A DNA stretch of 46,002 nucleotides from Penaeus vannamei. Taxonomy: Eukaryota > Arthropoda > Malacostraca > Decapoda > Penaeidae. The translations under genes and the position numbers were made by a program. The notes under the pieces are model-generated. The model was not told where the DNA came from. It did no database searches and worked only from the letters and a program-made list of their open reading frames with translations. This document shows, piece by piece, positions 1 to 8,600 of this stretch. The stretch's first letter is position 1, and every line of letters starts with the position of its first letter. The stretch covers positions 41,843,651-41,889,652 of the forward strand of contig NC_091569.1 in assembly GCF_042767895.1 (NCBI RefSeq), written 5' to 3'.

Positions 1-440
1 TTTCATCTTTGTTTCAAGGCGGTCCTCTTTCTTTCCATTTCCTTCCCTTGTCATTTTTCATATTTAATTTTTCTTATCTTTTTTCCTCAAAATTTTCATC
101 ACCTAATTTTTATCTCTTCTCTCTTTTTTGCATTACTTTCCCTTCTTTGTTATTTATCTGATTTCTTTTTATTGTATTTAGTTTCATTTTTTCTTATAGG
201 TATGAATGTATATATTCATGTTCCTTTATTCAATTTCTTATGACCTATCTTCTTTTCCCATTTTCTTTAGTTTGTTTGCCTCGCTCCATTCTGCCTGTCT
301 CTCCCTCCTTAGACCCTCATATTCACCTCTTCGTCGTTTGGGCAACTCTCCCTCTCCCCTTCGTTCTATGTTTCCCTTTTGCTTCTTATTTCATCTCTCC
401 CGAAGATTATATCTTATCGTTTCTAGCCGTTAGTTAGTTA
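1..440. other. T-rich non-coding flank, no gene seen
   Basis: The + strand is dominated by T with C as the second base, and A and G are scarce. Short open frames exist (for example 206-433) but their translations are Phe/Leu/Ser/Tyr-rich, as any T/C-rich DNA gives, and show no domain, no convincing start context and no splice-bounded structure. I see no RNA gene and no recognisable transposon. Confidence 0.7.
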
Positions 441-560
<120 letters not shown>

Positions 561-1497
561 AGGGGGATGAAAAAGTTATGAAGAGACACACACTGAGTGG
601 GGGGCAGATTTACTACACACAGCTATTTCTCTTTCTTTCCATTATTTTACCTCACTATTAATACAATCTGTTTTTTTCTATAAAGATTTAATAGTTCTAG
701 GTTGTCAATAAATTTCAGGTTATTTTACAATTTGTTCTCTCCTTTCTTGTTTCCTCCCTTGGCCGTATTTCCGTATTTCTTTTTTTCGTTTTCCCTTTTT
801 TATGTTGCACAAATAAAATATATTTTTCTCCCATTTAGTTTTATCTATTTTATATTCTCTCACTATTTTTTCAAATATTTTATAATCGTATTTACTCTTT
901 TTCTCTTTTACATTCTTCATTTGTTCTTTCTCTTGGTCTGTGCCATATTATTGTCCATTTAATCAGAAATCTTTACCGTTATTTTTGTCTTTTTGCGTCT
1001 TTATGCACATGGAATTTCTTTTGCTCTTTCTGATTTCCTTCTTGTATTTCTCTATTCTCAGTTTTATTTTCTTTCTTACCTCGCACACCTAGTTTTCTTT
1101 CTGTTCCCGTTAACTCTTTTTTCCGTCCAAATATATTTTCACGCCCTGTTTATTTCTTCTCTCTACTTATTTTCTCTTCCTCGCTCTCTCCTTTCTCTTC
1201 CTTTGACGTTTTTATGCGTGTGTGAGAAAAGAAGGAGAGAATGTCCAATGGGGTGGGGGGTCCCGTAAGGCTTTTAGAAAATAACTGGTGGCGGATTTTC
1301 CTGTTTCTGATCCTCATTTATCCTGTTTCGTGTCTGATGTTCTTATCATGTTCCTTTCCCATAATACCATTTTTTTTTTTTTTTTTTTATAATTCATTTA
1401 CTTTCATTCACAATTACTAGGCCTATTTCTTAGCTCTTCCTCTCATTCATTTTCTCTCTCCATTCTTAGGAAATTGTATCATATATTTCCTTAGTCA

Positions 1498-1500
<3 letters not shown>
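561..1500. other. T-rich non-coding DNA with a poly-T run
   Basis: This is more of the T-rich, C-over-G composition. It contains a 19-base T run at 1370-1388 and the first copy of a diverged duplicated segment (971-1190, listed separately). Open frames at 702-962 and 993-1268 encode only low-complexity hydrophobic strings and are rejected. No gene or RNA is seen. Confidence 0.65.
971..1190 (+). repeat. Diverged duplicated segment, copy 1
   Basis: Several words recur in the same order and at similar spacing about 2.1 kb downstream: TTTACCG (972), TTTTGCTCTTT (1019), TGATTTCCT (1031), the 19-mer TTATTTTCTTTCTTACCTC (1064-1082) and CTAGTTTTCTTTCT (1089-1102). The offset to copy 2 grows from about 2110 to 2161, as indels in an old duplication would produce. 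In the best part, 1064-1102 matches 3225-3263 at about 35 of 39 positions without a gap. It could be an old transposon fragment; I do not recognise the family. T-rich bias adds chance matches, so the outer limits are uncertain. Confidence 0.5.
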
Positions 1501-1536
<36 letters not shown>

Positions 1537-1567
1537 TATATAATATATATATATAATATATATATGC

Positions 1568-1619
<52 letters not shown>

Positions 1620-1662
1620 ATATATATATACATATATATATACATATATATATGTATATATA

Positions 1663-1747
<85 letters not shown>

Positions 1748-1774
1748 TATCTATATATATATATATTATATATA

Positions 1775-1819
<45 letters not shown>

Positions 1820-1864
1820 AATATGTATATATATATAGGTATATATATATATATATATATATAT

Positions 1865-1957
<93 letters not shown>
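1501..1957. repeat. (AT)n microsatellite, about 450 bp
   Basis: Nearly pure AT alternation with occasional phase breaks (TATAATATA near 1529, 1544 and 1555; GCATAT; ACATAT; GGTATA). The early part repeats with an internal period of about 15 bp because of evenly spaced TAATA breaks. The Tyr/Ile open frames that cross it on both strands are translation artefacts. The sequence is self-complementary and could extrude a long hairpin; its length in an assembly is unreliable. Confidence 0.97.
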
Positions 1958-1958
<1 letters not shown>

Positions 1959-2340
1959 TTGACCCCTTTCTTCCCTTTTCCTTTTCTTGTCCTTGTTTCA
2001 CATTATTTTTAGCGGATCATTTTATTTTGCCATTTCAGTCGTAAGTTTTGATATTTTTCTAGCTCTTCTCTTTATCATTCCTACACTGACCATTTTTTTT
2101 ATCTGCTTCCTTTTGTTGTTTTCTGTTTCTTTTTCCTATTTGTATTAATCTTTATATTTTTATTTGTACCTTAGTTTTATTATATATATATATATATTTT
2201 TAAGTTGGACTTTCCATTCTGCCTTTCTCTCGTTCCTGAAATATTTGCATTCGCCCTTTTCATCATTTTTTTTATTCCATTAATTTTACATTCATTATTT
2301 CTATTGCCTTTCTATAGTGCTTTTCGTTATTTATTAGAAA
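1958..2340. other. T-rich non-coding spacer
   Basis: T-rich DNA like its neighbours, with a small TA run at about 2180-2196. I see no gene, RNA or clear transposon. Confidence 0.65.
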
Positions 2341-2600
<260 letters not shown>

Positions 2601-3540
2601 ACCATTATTAACATATCTGATTCTATTTTTCCTTTGTTTGCATTTCTTTAATTGTTTTTGAATAACATCTTTTCCATTCTTTGGATGTTTTCTTTGCTTT
2701 CAACCTTTATTGTTGACATTTTCTCTCTATTATTTGTTTATTCTAGCAAATTTGCTCTCCTGTTGTCATCTCAAGAACAGATAGTTTATTTTCATTTGTA
2801 TGTATTTATATATTTATTTATTTTTATTACTTGTTTTTTTCACATTTCAAATACAAATTAAATCTTTCGCTCTTTCTTTCCTTCTTTCTTTCTTTGGACT
2901 TAGTTCTTCCTTCATTGCCATTCTTTTGATTTTGCCTTTTTTTATTCAGTCTATGCTTGTCTTATCTTTATCTTCCTCCTCAGTTTTATATATTTTATAT
3001 ATATTATATATTTTACATGTCTTCAGTTTATTTGTTTTGCTAACTTTTTTCATTCTTCTTGTAGTTCTTGCTTGCTTTCTTTTACCGTTTTGGTTTCTTT
3101 CATATTTTTGTGTCCATTTTACATTGTTCTTTTCCTTTTGCTCTTTTAATATGTTTATCAAATTTGATTTCCTCTGTCCTCTCCACTTTTCTTTTTCGTT
3201 CATATATTTATCTTGCCCTTTGTCTTATTTTCTTTCTTACCTCAAATATCTAGTTTTCTTTCTCTTCTTTTCTACCCTTTTTCTTATAATTCCGAAATCC
3301 CCACGTTTTTTCTCTGGTTCTTATTTCCTCTTACTCTCCCCCACCTCTCTTTCTATCGCTCTCTCTCTCTTTCTCTTTGTTTCATTGTCTCTTTCCATTC
3401 ACTCTCTCACTTTCTTTCTATCCTTTCCTTTTTCTTGTCTTCGTTATTATTACTTCCTCTCCCCTCTCTCCCTCTCTTTCTCTGACCCTCCCCTTCCCCT
3501 ACATCTGTGTCCGCAGAATGCTTCTATATACATTAAACAC
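2601..3540. other. T-rich non-coding DNA, no gene accepted
   Basis: The largest open frame in the window, 249 codons at 2800-3549 (+), lies here. I reject it as a gene: its product is almost wholly Phe, Leu, Ser, Ile and Tyr, alternative frames of the same DNA give equally hydrophobic strings, and no catalytic or structural motif is visible. The stretch also holds copy 2 of the diverged duplication (3081-3340) and a CTTT-rich patch near 2870-2895. Confidence 0.65.
3081..3340 (+). repeat. Diverged duplicated segment, copy 2
   Basis: Partner of 971-1190 in the same orientation. Shared words in order are TTTACCGTT (3081), TTTTGCTCTTT (3136), TGATTTCCT (3165), the 19-mer at 3225-3243, CTAGTTTTCTTTCT (3250-3263) and CTTATTT (3320). 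The identical spacing between the 19-mer and the 14-mer in both copies is the strongest sign of common descent. The family is unknown. Confidence 0.5.
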
Positions 3541-3654
3541 ACTTCATAGTTTGGGAAAATTTCAATGACAAACAATACACGTGTATGGAAGAGAAAGGGA
3601 GAAGGGGGGGGGGTTATTGTTGATACAATACAATTAAAAGTCCCAATAAAGTAA

Positions 3655-3730
3655 TGGCCATGGTAATACAGCGGCAGAGTCACCGTCCTCTGCCCGGAGA
3701 TGCCAGGATCGATTTCCGGCAAATGGCCCA
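3655..3730 (+). pseudogene. tRNA-like relic (tRNA-derived SINE head or tRNA pseudogene)
   Basis: The segment has the layout of a tRNA. GGCCAT at 3656-3661 pairs with ATGGCC at 3723-3728, like an acceptor stem. A degenerate A-box lies at 3661-3674 (TGGTAATACAGCGG) and a B-box at 3706-3717 (GGATCGATTTCC, close to GGTTCGANNCC). The T-arm folds as GCC-A-GG paired with CC-GGC (3702-3720) around an 8-base loop. The A-box carries extra bases and the anticodon stem pairs poorly, so it is probably not a working tRNA. It lies in an A/T-rich spacer with no neighbouring tRNA. A SINE head is a reasonable alternative because SINEs keep the two Pol III boxes; I did not see a clear 3' tail or target-site duplication. 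Confidence 0.45.
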
Positions 3731-4170
3731 CTGTGATATCGTTTTTATTTTATTTATTCACTGTAAGAAAAAGTCTGTCTACGCGAAACAATATTGGTTC
3801 TCATTTGAGTTTATAAAATAAACGTTCTCAAATTAGACATTAGAATGTCTTCTATATTCATTAAAAATAGTCCTTAAAGTTCCATTATAAAATAGATGAA
3901 AAGTTCCATGAAATAAAATAGTAAAATGAGGAAAAAAGCACGTGTAGTGTATATTCAAACAAGTTCATGGTGTTCATAAAATATTCAATAGAAAATATAT
4001 GTAAAAGTTTCAAAATAAAAATCATAAAAAAGTATTCCAAAGTATTACATATCATGATATATTTCTGAATTCATTTTCTTGGTGGCGTAGGGCTCATTGT
4101 AAACACAACGCGAGAAAGATTAAAATACAATACCACAAACAGTAAAAAATAAAAGGGAAAAACAAAAGGA
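3731..4170. other. A-rich non-coding spacer
   Basis: Base composition on + switches from T-rich to A-rich. Short local duplications are visible: AAGTTCCAT occurs twice near 3880-3910 beside ATAAAATAG and AATAAAATAG, and AGAATGTCTTCTATAT (3842) resembles AGAATGCTTCTATAT (3515). No open frame, RNA gene or recognised transposon is seen. Confidence 0.6.
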
Positions 4171-4413
4171 AAAACCACGGAGCCGCGCAGGTGAGTCACT
4201 CCAGGTCGCTTCCCATTTTCTATGGCTCGCAGCCTCCTCACCGCGACGGGCATCCTCACCCCAGGGGATAATCACTCGGGCTTTGGGCGACCTAGGAGCC
4301 GGAGAAAGACGGGACCTCCGCCGTGGAGCGAGGGTGGAGATTGCCCTTCATCTCGAAAGGGACGGGGGCGAAAGAAACAAGTAGGGGCCCGCTGGGGACG
4401 GATACAGGCAGTC
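4171..4413. other. CpG-rich patch of unknown nature
   Basis: About 240 bp of GC-rich DNA with roughly 20 CpG dinucleotides stands out in an AT-rich setting. It contains CAGGTGAGT at about 4188-4196, an excellent match to a eukaryotic 5' splice-donor site on +, and an open frame from ATG 4222 whose first 62 or so residues are basic and Gly/Pro/Arg-rich before it runs into the CA repeat. On the - strand two partial frames also cross it. It could be a first exon or promoter island, a fragment of a transposon, or a processed remnant. I recognise no domain, and the reading frame ending in a microsatellite argues against an intact gene. Function unassigned. Confidence 0.4.
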
Positions 4414-4414
4414 C

Positions 4415-4469
4415 ACAACACACACACACACACACAAACACACATGTTTACAAATAAATAAATAAATAA

Positions 4470-4555
<86 letters not shown>
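4415..4555. repeat. Compound CA / AAAT / AT microsatellite
   Basis: CA dinucleotides (about 4415-4444), a short unique bridge, AAAT tetramers (4452-4470) and AT dinucleotides (4471-4555, interrupted once near 4495) follow directly on one another and then pass into the CT-rich block. Confidence 0.95.
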
Positions 4556-4560
<5 letters not shown>

Positions 4561-4930
4561 TCCCTCTCCCTCTCTCCCCTCTCTCTTTCTTCCCCCCCTC
4601 TCTCGGTCTCTGTCTCTCTCTTTCTCTCTCTCACTTTCTCTCCCCCCCTCTCTCTCTTTCTCTTTCATATTTTCTCTCCCTCCCTCCCCCCCCTCTCTTT
4701 ATATCTCTCAGTCTCCCTTTCACTTTATATCACCCCCCCCCCCTCTCTCTCTCTCTCATATTTTCTCTCCCTCCCTACCTCCTTCTCTCTTGATATCTCT
4801 CAGTCTCCTTTTTACTTTATATCACTCCCTCTCTCTGTGTCTCTGTCTTTGCATCTGATTCTCTCTCTCTCTTTTATTTATCTCTCTTCATCTCTCTCTC
4901 ATATTTTCTTTTTCTCCCACCTTCCCTCCC
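4556..4930. repeat. (CT)n-rich polypyrimidine block with 91-bp tandem duplication
   Basis: Almost purely C and T on +, with C runs of 7 to 13. It is not only simple repeat: a segment starting CATATTTTCTCTCCC at 4666 recurs at 4757 and both copies run through ATATCTCTCAGTCTCC and CTTTATATCAC (ends near 4733 and 4825), giving a period of 91-92 bp. A partial third copy starts at about 4900 (CATATTTTC). Long mirror-like polypyrimidine tracts of this kind can form triplex (H-) DNA. Confidence 0.9.
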
Positions 4931-4935
4931 TCACT

Positions 4936-5109
4936 ATAGCATACTGCATAGTCCTGCAATGGCAATGTAGCATGGAAGCTTAATACCACGTGAGTGCTTC
5001 CTCGTGGGGCGTTCCCACGTGGGGAGTGGGCCATGCTTCACGAGGAAGCAGTCACGTGGTGTTGAGCTTGCATGCTACATTGCCATTGCAGGACTATGTA
5101 TTATGCTAT
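4936..5109. repeat. Long near-perfect palindrome (fold-back / MITE-like hairpin)
   Basis: The left arm 4936-5018 is the inverse complement of the right arm 5026-5109, with a 7-base loop (5019-5025). Long exact stretches include CATAGTCCTGCAATGGCAAT (4947-4966) and its complement on the right, ACCACGTGA / TCACGTGGT, and GCTTCCTCGTG (4996-5006) with CACGAGGAAGC (5039-5049). Mismatches are few and several are G-T wobbles in the hairpin form. The E-box-type word CACGTG occurs three times, at 4987, 5015 and 5053. CTCAC lies just outside both ends (4930-4934 and 5111-5115), a possible 5-bp target duplication, though the flanks are C/T-rich so chance is not excluded. It has no coding capacity. Best reading: a fold-back or MITE-like non-autonomous element inserted in polypyrimidine DNA; a hairpin RNA precursor is an alternative. 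Confidence 0.75.
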
Positions 5110-5110
5110 T

Positions 5111-5460
5111 CTCACCCCCCTCCCCTCTCTGTCTCTTTCTCTCTCTCTCTCTCCTTCCACTCTCTCCCTCCCCCCACCCTCTCTCTCTCTCTCTCTCTGT
5201 CCCTCTCTCTGTGTATCTCTCTCTCTCCTTCCACTCTTTCCCTCCCCCTCCTCCCTCCCCTCTCTCTCTCTTTCCCTCTCTCTGTGTATCTCTCTCTCTC
5301 CTTTCACCCTTTCCCTCCCCCTCCCCCCCCTCTCCCTCTCTTTCCCTCTCTCTCTCCTTCCACTCTTCCCCCCCTCCTCTCTCTCTCTCTCTCTCCCTCC
5401 CTCCCTCTTCCTTTCACTCTTTCTGTCCCTCAGTTCCTCCACTCTGTCTCTCTTTCTCTA
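5111..5460. repeat. (CT)n-rich block with a minisatellite of about five copies
   Basis: Polypyrimidine DNA built from a longer unit. The landmark CCTT(C/T)CAC followed by TCTTTCCC and C-rich DNA recurs at 5153, 5227, 5300, 5356 and 5410, giving periods of about 74, 73, 56 and 54 bp. Two copies are preceded by CTCTGTGTATCTCTC. Ser/Leu/Pro-rich frames on + and Glu/Arg-rich frames on - are artefacts of the composition. Confidence 0.85.
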
Positions 5461-5860
5461 TTTACTTTTGCGCTAAGACCTAGAAAACTGAAAATGTCTT
5501 GGGTAACTTGTCGATAAAAGTGAATGATTGAATTCCACTATTGTTGTAGATTTATACGAGAGAAAATAAGAAATGTCATAATTTTACAATGATTGTTCAC
5601 GCCTGTGACAGAATTGAAAGAGTCGACTTTTTGTATAAAGCCTTGTTTTCAGTATGAGGATTTGATGTATTCCATTTTACTGTTACTGTTATGATCTATT
5701 TCCATGTATACATAAGAATATGCGTAAGCAGACTAATTTCTCTTTTGACATATAGCTGGGGGATGGGCCCATATTGTTCTGGCCATATTTATGCCCTGGA
5801 AATGTAATTATGGTGTGTTTTTCAAATGTTGTTTATTGATACAGCGGTGGTAAGTGTGTT
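5461..5860. other. Unique non-coding spacer
   Basis: Mixed-composition DNA with no simple repeat, no open frame of note and no RNA gene that I can see. It is the least repetitive stretch in the window and the best place for a unique probe or mapping anchor. Confidence 0.6.
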
Positions 5861-6640
5861 TGTATGATTTTGAAGCGTATCTGTTTGTGTGAGTGTGTGT
5901 GTAGTATTTTCCTTTGGTGGCACAGTTGGTGGGTTGTGCGTGTGTTGACGACGTTGGAAGAGTGTGTGTGTGTGGTAATTGTGGTTGTTTTTGTTTTTTG
6001 TTCCGTGGCAGTTGTAGGTGTGTATCCGTATGTGTGTTATTTGTATTTGTGTCCTTGTCCCCCCACCCCTCTCTGGCGCAGCGGTTTTGTGGTTTTGTAG
6101 CAATGTTTGTTATGGTGCGTTGAATGGGGTGTTTTGTGAGTGAATGGTAAGGGCGTGCATTGGTTGGGTAGAGGGTTTAATTATTATTATTATTTTTTTT
6201 TTTGTAAAAGAGAGAGTATGTGAGGTACAAGAATGTGGATTGTAGTAAATGTAATGGAAAGTAAATGTGAAAATGTAAATGCAATCTGTCTCCGCCTGGA
6301 TTCCCGGGAGTTCCCCTCCCCCCCTCCCAAGTCCTTTTTAGCTGTTTCTGTTTATCTGGTGTAGTTTGGTAGTTGGTTTGAGTTGTGGGTGGCAATATTT
6401 GTAGTTTGTTGAGGAGGGTAGGGTAAGGGGTGGGAGAGAGAGGGCAAATGTGTAAAATGAGTGTTAAGGGGAAGAGTCGGAAGCAGAAGGAGAGAGAGAA
6501 AGAGAGATTTTGCAAGTTTTCTTTGAAGAATGCAAGAAAGACGGTAGGAGTTTGGGTGGTTTATTACGTAGGTCCACGAATAGTAATAATAATAAGTTTG
6601 ATATTAGCATCTTTAGTGATAGCGGCTAGGATTGCAAAGT
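5861..6640. other. G+T-rich strand with GT-type cryptic repeats
   Basis: The + strand changes to G/T-rich with many short GTGTG runs (for example 5890-5903 and 5960-5975) and a (TTA)n/poly-T tract at about 6178-6203. A small C-rich island sits at 6290-6330. Frames on either strand are short, biased and motif-free. Two words match a Pol III A-box (5918-5929 and 6074-6084) but no acceptable B-box follows, so no RNA gene is called. Confidence 0.6.
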
Positions 6641-6687
6641 AGTGCTTTTTTCGGCCAAAACAAATCTCACCAATTTATTCAGTAGAT

Positions 6688-6950
6688 ATGCCCTTCTTGC
6701 ACGGAAAAATAGGGTAAAAACAAGAAGTCCTCAGTCAAAGAAATGTAGGTTCCATCAAAATGCCCTGCTTGCTTAAAAATAATTGAAAAAGTGGTCCTCA
6801 GTCTAAAAGAACTAACTTCGAGAGAAAAATCGTACTTGCATGAAAATGCTTAAAAAAGTAGTCCTCAGTCAAAACGAGCTAGGTTTAAAAGAAATGCCCT
6901 TCCTGTATGGAAATAATAGAAAATAAGTCATCAGTCAGAGATTCGTTTGA
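6688..6950 (+). repeat. Diverged minisatellite, four copies of 57-72 bp
   Basis: Four tandem copies begin at 6688, 6760, 6829 and 6894 (72, 69, 65 and about 57 bp). Each starts with a version of ATGCCCTTCTTGCATGGAAA, continues with an A-rich middle and reaches a version of AAGTNGTCCTCAGTC (TCCTCAGTC at 6728, 6795 and 6862; TCATCAGTC at 6928). The fourth copy ends where the first TTAGG repeats start. Copies differ by many substitutions and small indels, so this array is old. No coding function is visible. Confidence 0.75.
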
Positions 6951-6969
6951 GTTAGGTTAGGTTAGGTTA
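6951..6969 (+). repeat. First TTAGG tract at the array edge
   Basis: Four copies of the arthropod telomeric pentamer mark the junction between the minisatellite and the TTAGG-bearing satellite. Confidence 0.85.
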
Positions 6970-7069
6970 GGGTTATTTAAGGAGAGGATAGTTTAGATTT
7001 CGTTAACTTTGATTAGGTTTAGGTTAAATTAGTTTAGGATAGGATTTGGATGGATTTGGTTAGGTTAGG
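6970..7069 (+). repeat. Degenerate edge unit A of the satellite
   Basis: About 100 bp that align with the satellite core at low identity. GGTTATTTAAGGAGAGG matches the core start and AGGAGA, GTTTAGATTTCG matches CTCCAAATTTCG, and the DNA ends in TTAGGTTAGG. The central part is rich in TTTAGG and TTAGG-like words where the modern core has unrelated sequence. Confidence 0.6.
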
Positions 7070-7161
7070 CTTATTTTTACAGAGGAGAGTTTAGGTTTCG
7101 TCTACTTAGCTTACATTGAGATTAAATTCGTTTAGTGTGGGTTAGGTTAGGTTAGGCTAGG
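7070..7161 (+). repeat. Degenerate edge unit B of the satellite
   Basis: About 92 bp aligning with the core in order: CTTATTTTTACAGAGGAGAG (core 1-18), TTTCGTCTACTTA (core TTTCGTTTTCTCA), TTACATTGAGATTAAAT (core TAAACTTGATCGTAAAT) and a TTAGG run. It aligns with unit A in the same way, so both are old relatives of the array unit. Confidence 0.65.
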
Positions 7162-7214
7162 CTGATTTTTACAGGTTAGGTTAGGTTAGGTTACGTTGGT
7201 TAGGTTAGGTTAGG
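7162..7214 (+). repeat. Truncated edge unit C of the satellite
   Basis: CTGATTTTTACAGG resembles the first 16 bases of the core (CTCAAATTTAACCAGG). It then passes straight to TTAGG repeats and TTACG TTGG, so most of the core is missing. It directly precedes the first intact unit. Confidence 0.6.
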
Positions 7215-8449
7215 CTCAAATTTAACCAGGAGACTCCAAATTTCGTTTTCTCACATAAACTTGATCGTAAATCACTCTAATCCACGATAGGTTACAGTAC
7301 CTGCAATTTGGGGAGGTTAGGTTAGGTTACGTTGGTTAGGTTTATGTTAGGTTAGGCTCAAATTTAACCAGGAGACTCCAAATTTCGTTTTCTCACATAA
7401 ACTTGATCGTAAATCACTCTAATCCACGATAGGTTACAGTACCTGCAATTTGGGGAGGTTAGGTTAGGTTACGTTGGTTAGGTTAGGTTAGGTTAGGTTA
7501 GGCTCAAATTTAACCAGGAGACTCCAAATTTCGTTTTCTCACATAAACTTGATCGTAAATCACTCTAATCCACGATAGGTTACAGTACCTGCAATTTGGG
7601 GAGGTTAGGTTAGGTTACGTTGGTTAGGTTAGGTTAGGTTAGGTTAGGTTAGGTTAGGCTCAAATTTAACCAGGAGACTCCAAATTTCGTTTTCTCACAT
7701 AAACTTGATCGTAAATCACTCTAATCCACGATAGGTTACAGTACCTGCAATTTGGGGAGGTTAGGTTAGGTTACGTTGGTTAGGTTAGGTTAGGTTAGGT
7801 TAGGTTAGGCTCAAATTTAACCAGGAGACTCCAAATTTCGTTTTCTCACATAAACTTGATCGTAAATCACTCTAATCCACGATAGGTTACAGTACCTGCA
7901 ATTTGGGGAGGTTAGGTTAGGTTACGTTGGTTAGGTTTATGTTAGGTTAGGCTCAAATTTAACCAGGAGACTCCAAATTTCGTTTTCTCACATAAACTTG
8001 ATCGTAAATCACTCTAATCCACGATAGGTTACAGTACCTGCAATTTGGGGAGGTTAGGTTAGGTTACGTTGGTTAGGTTAGGTTAGGTTAGGTTAGGTTA
8101 GGTTAGGTTAGGTTAGGCTCAAATTTAACCAGGAGACTCCAAATTTCGTTTTCTCACATAAACTTGATCGTAAATCACTCTAATCCACGATAGGTTACAG
8201 TACCTGCAATTTGGGGAGGTTAGGTTAGGTTACGTTGGTTAGGTTAGGTTAGGTTAGGTTAGGTTAGGTTAGGTTAGGTTAGGATCAAATTTAACCAGGA
8301 GACTCCAAATTTCGTTTTCTCACATAAACTTGATCGTAAATCACTCTAATCCACGATAGGTTACAGTACCTGCAATTTGGGGAGGTTAGGTTAGGTTACG
8401 TTGGTTAGGTTAGGTTAGGTTAGGTTAGGTTAGGTTAGGTTAGGTTAGG

Positions 8450-8600
8450 CTCAAATTTAACCAGGAGACTCCAAATTTCGTTTTCTCACATAAACTTGAT
8501 CGTAAATCACTCTAATCCACGATAGGTTACAGTACCTGCAATTTGGGGAGGTTAGGTTAGGTTACGTTGGTTAGGTTAGGTTAGGTTAGGTTAGGTTAGG
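8450..8600 (+). repeat. Reference satellite unit (151 bp, n = 6)
   Basis: A clean unit for comparison. The core is at 8450-8551, two TTAGG at 8552-8561, TTACGTTGG at 8562-8570 and six TTAGG at 8571-8600. Intact units elsewhere usually differ only in the number of final TTAGG. Confidence 0.9.

Noticed and set aside
1370..1388. Poly-T run as the poly-A tail of an inverted retroelement
   Set aside because: No element body or target-site duplication is recognisable beside it, and the region is T-rich throughout.
1564..2044. Open frames of alternating Tyr and Ile on both strands
   Set aside because: They are translations of the (AT)n microsatellite.
2800..3549. 249-codon open frame on +
   Set aside because: The product is almost entirely Phe/Leu/Ser/Ile/Tyr, as expected from T/C-rich DNA. 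Overlapping frames look the same and no domain or gene structure is visible.
4222..4461. 79-codon open frame in the CpG-rich patch
   Set aside because: No recognised domain, and it runs through a CA repeat into AAAT repeats. Kept only as part of the CpG-rich patch.
4990..5517. Ser/Leu/Pro-rich open frames on + and an Arg/Glu-rich frame on -
   Set aside because: They cross the right arm of the palindrome and the CT block; their composition follows from the simple repeat.
5918..6084. Two Pol III A-box matches (TGGCACAGTTGG and TGGCGCAGCGG)
   Set aside because: No acceptable B-box follows either at tRNA spacing, and G/T-rich DNA makes such matches likely by chance.
8464..8472. GGAGACTCC as an NF-kappaB-like site
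   Set aside because: It lacks the GGG start, and a 9-bp partial palindrome in a satellite is weak evidence for regulation.
8472..8490. CENP-B-box-like word in the core (ATTTCGTTTTCTCAC)
   Set aside because: Only the TTCG start agrees with the CENP-B box; the later CGGG part is missing.
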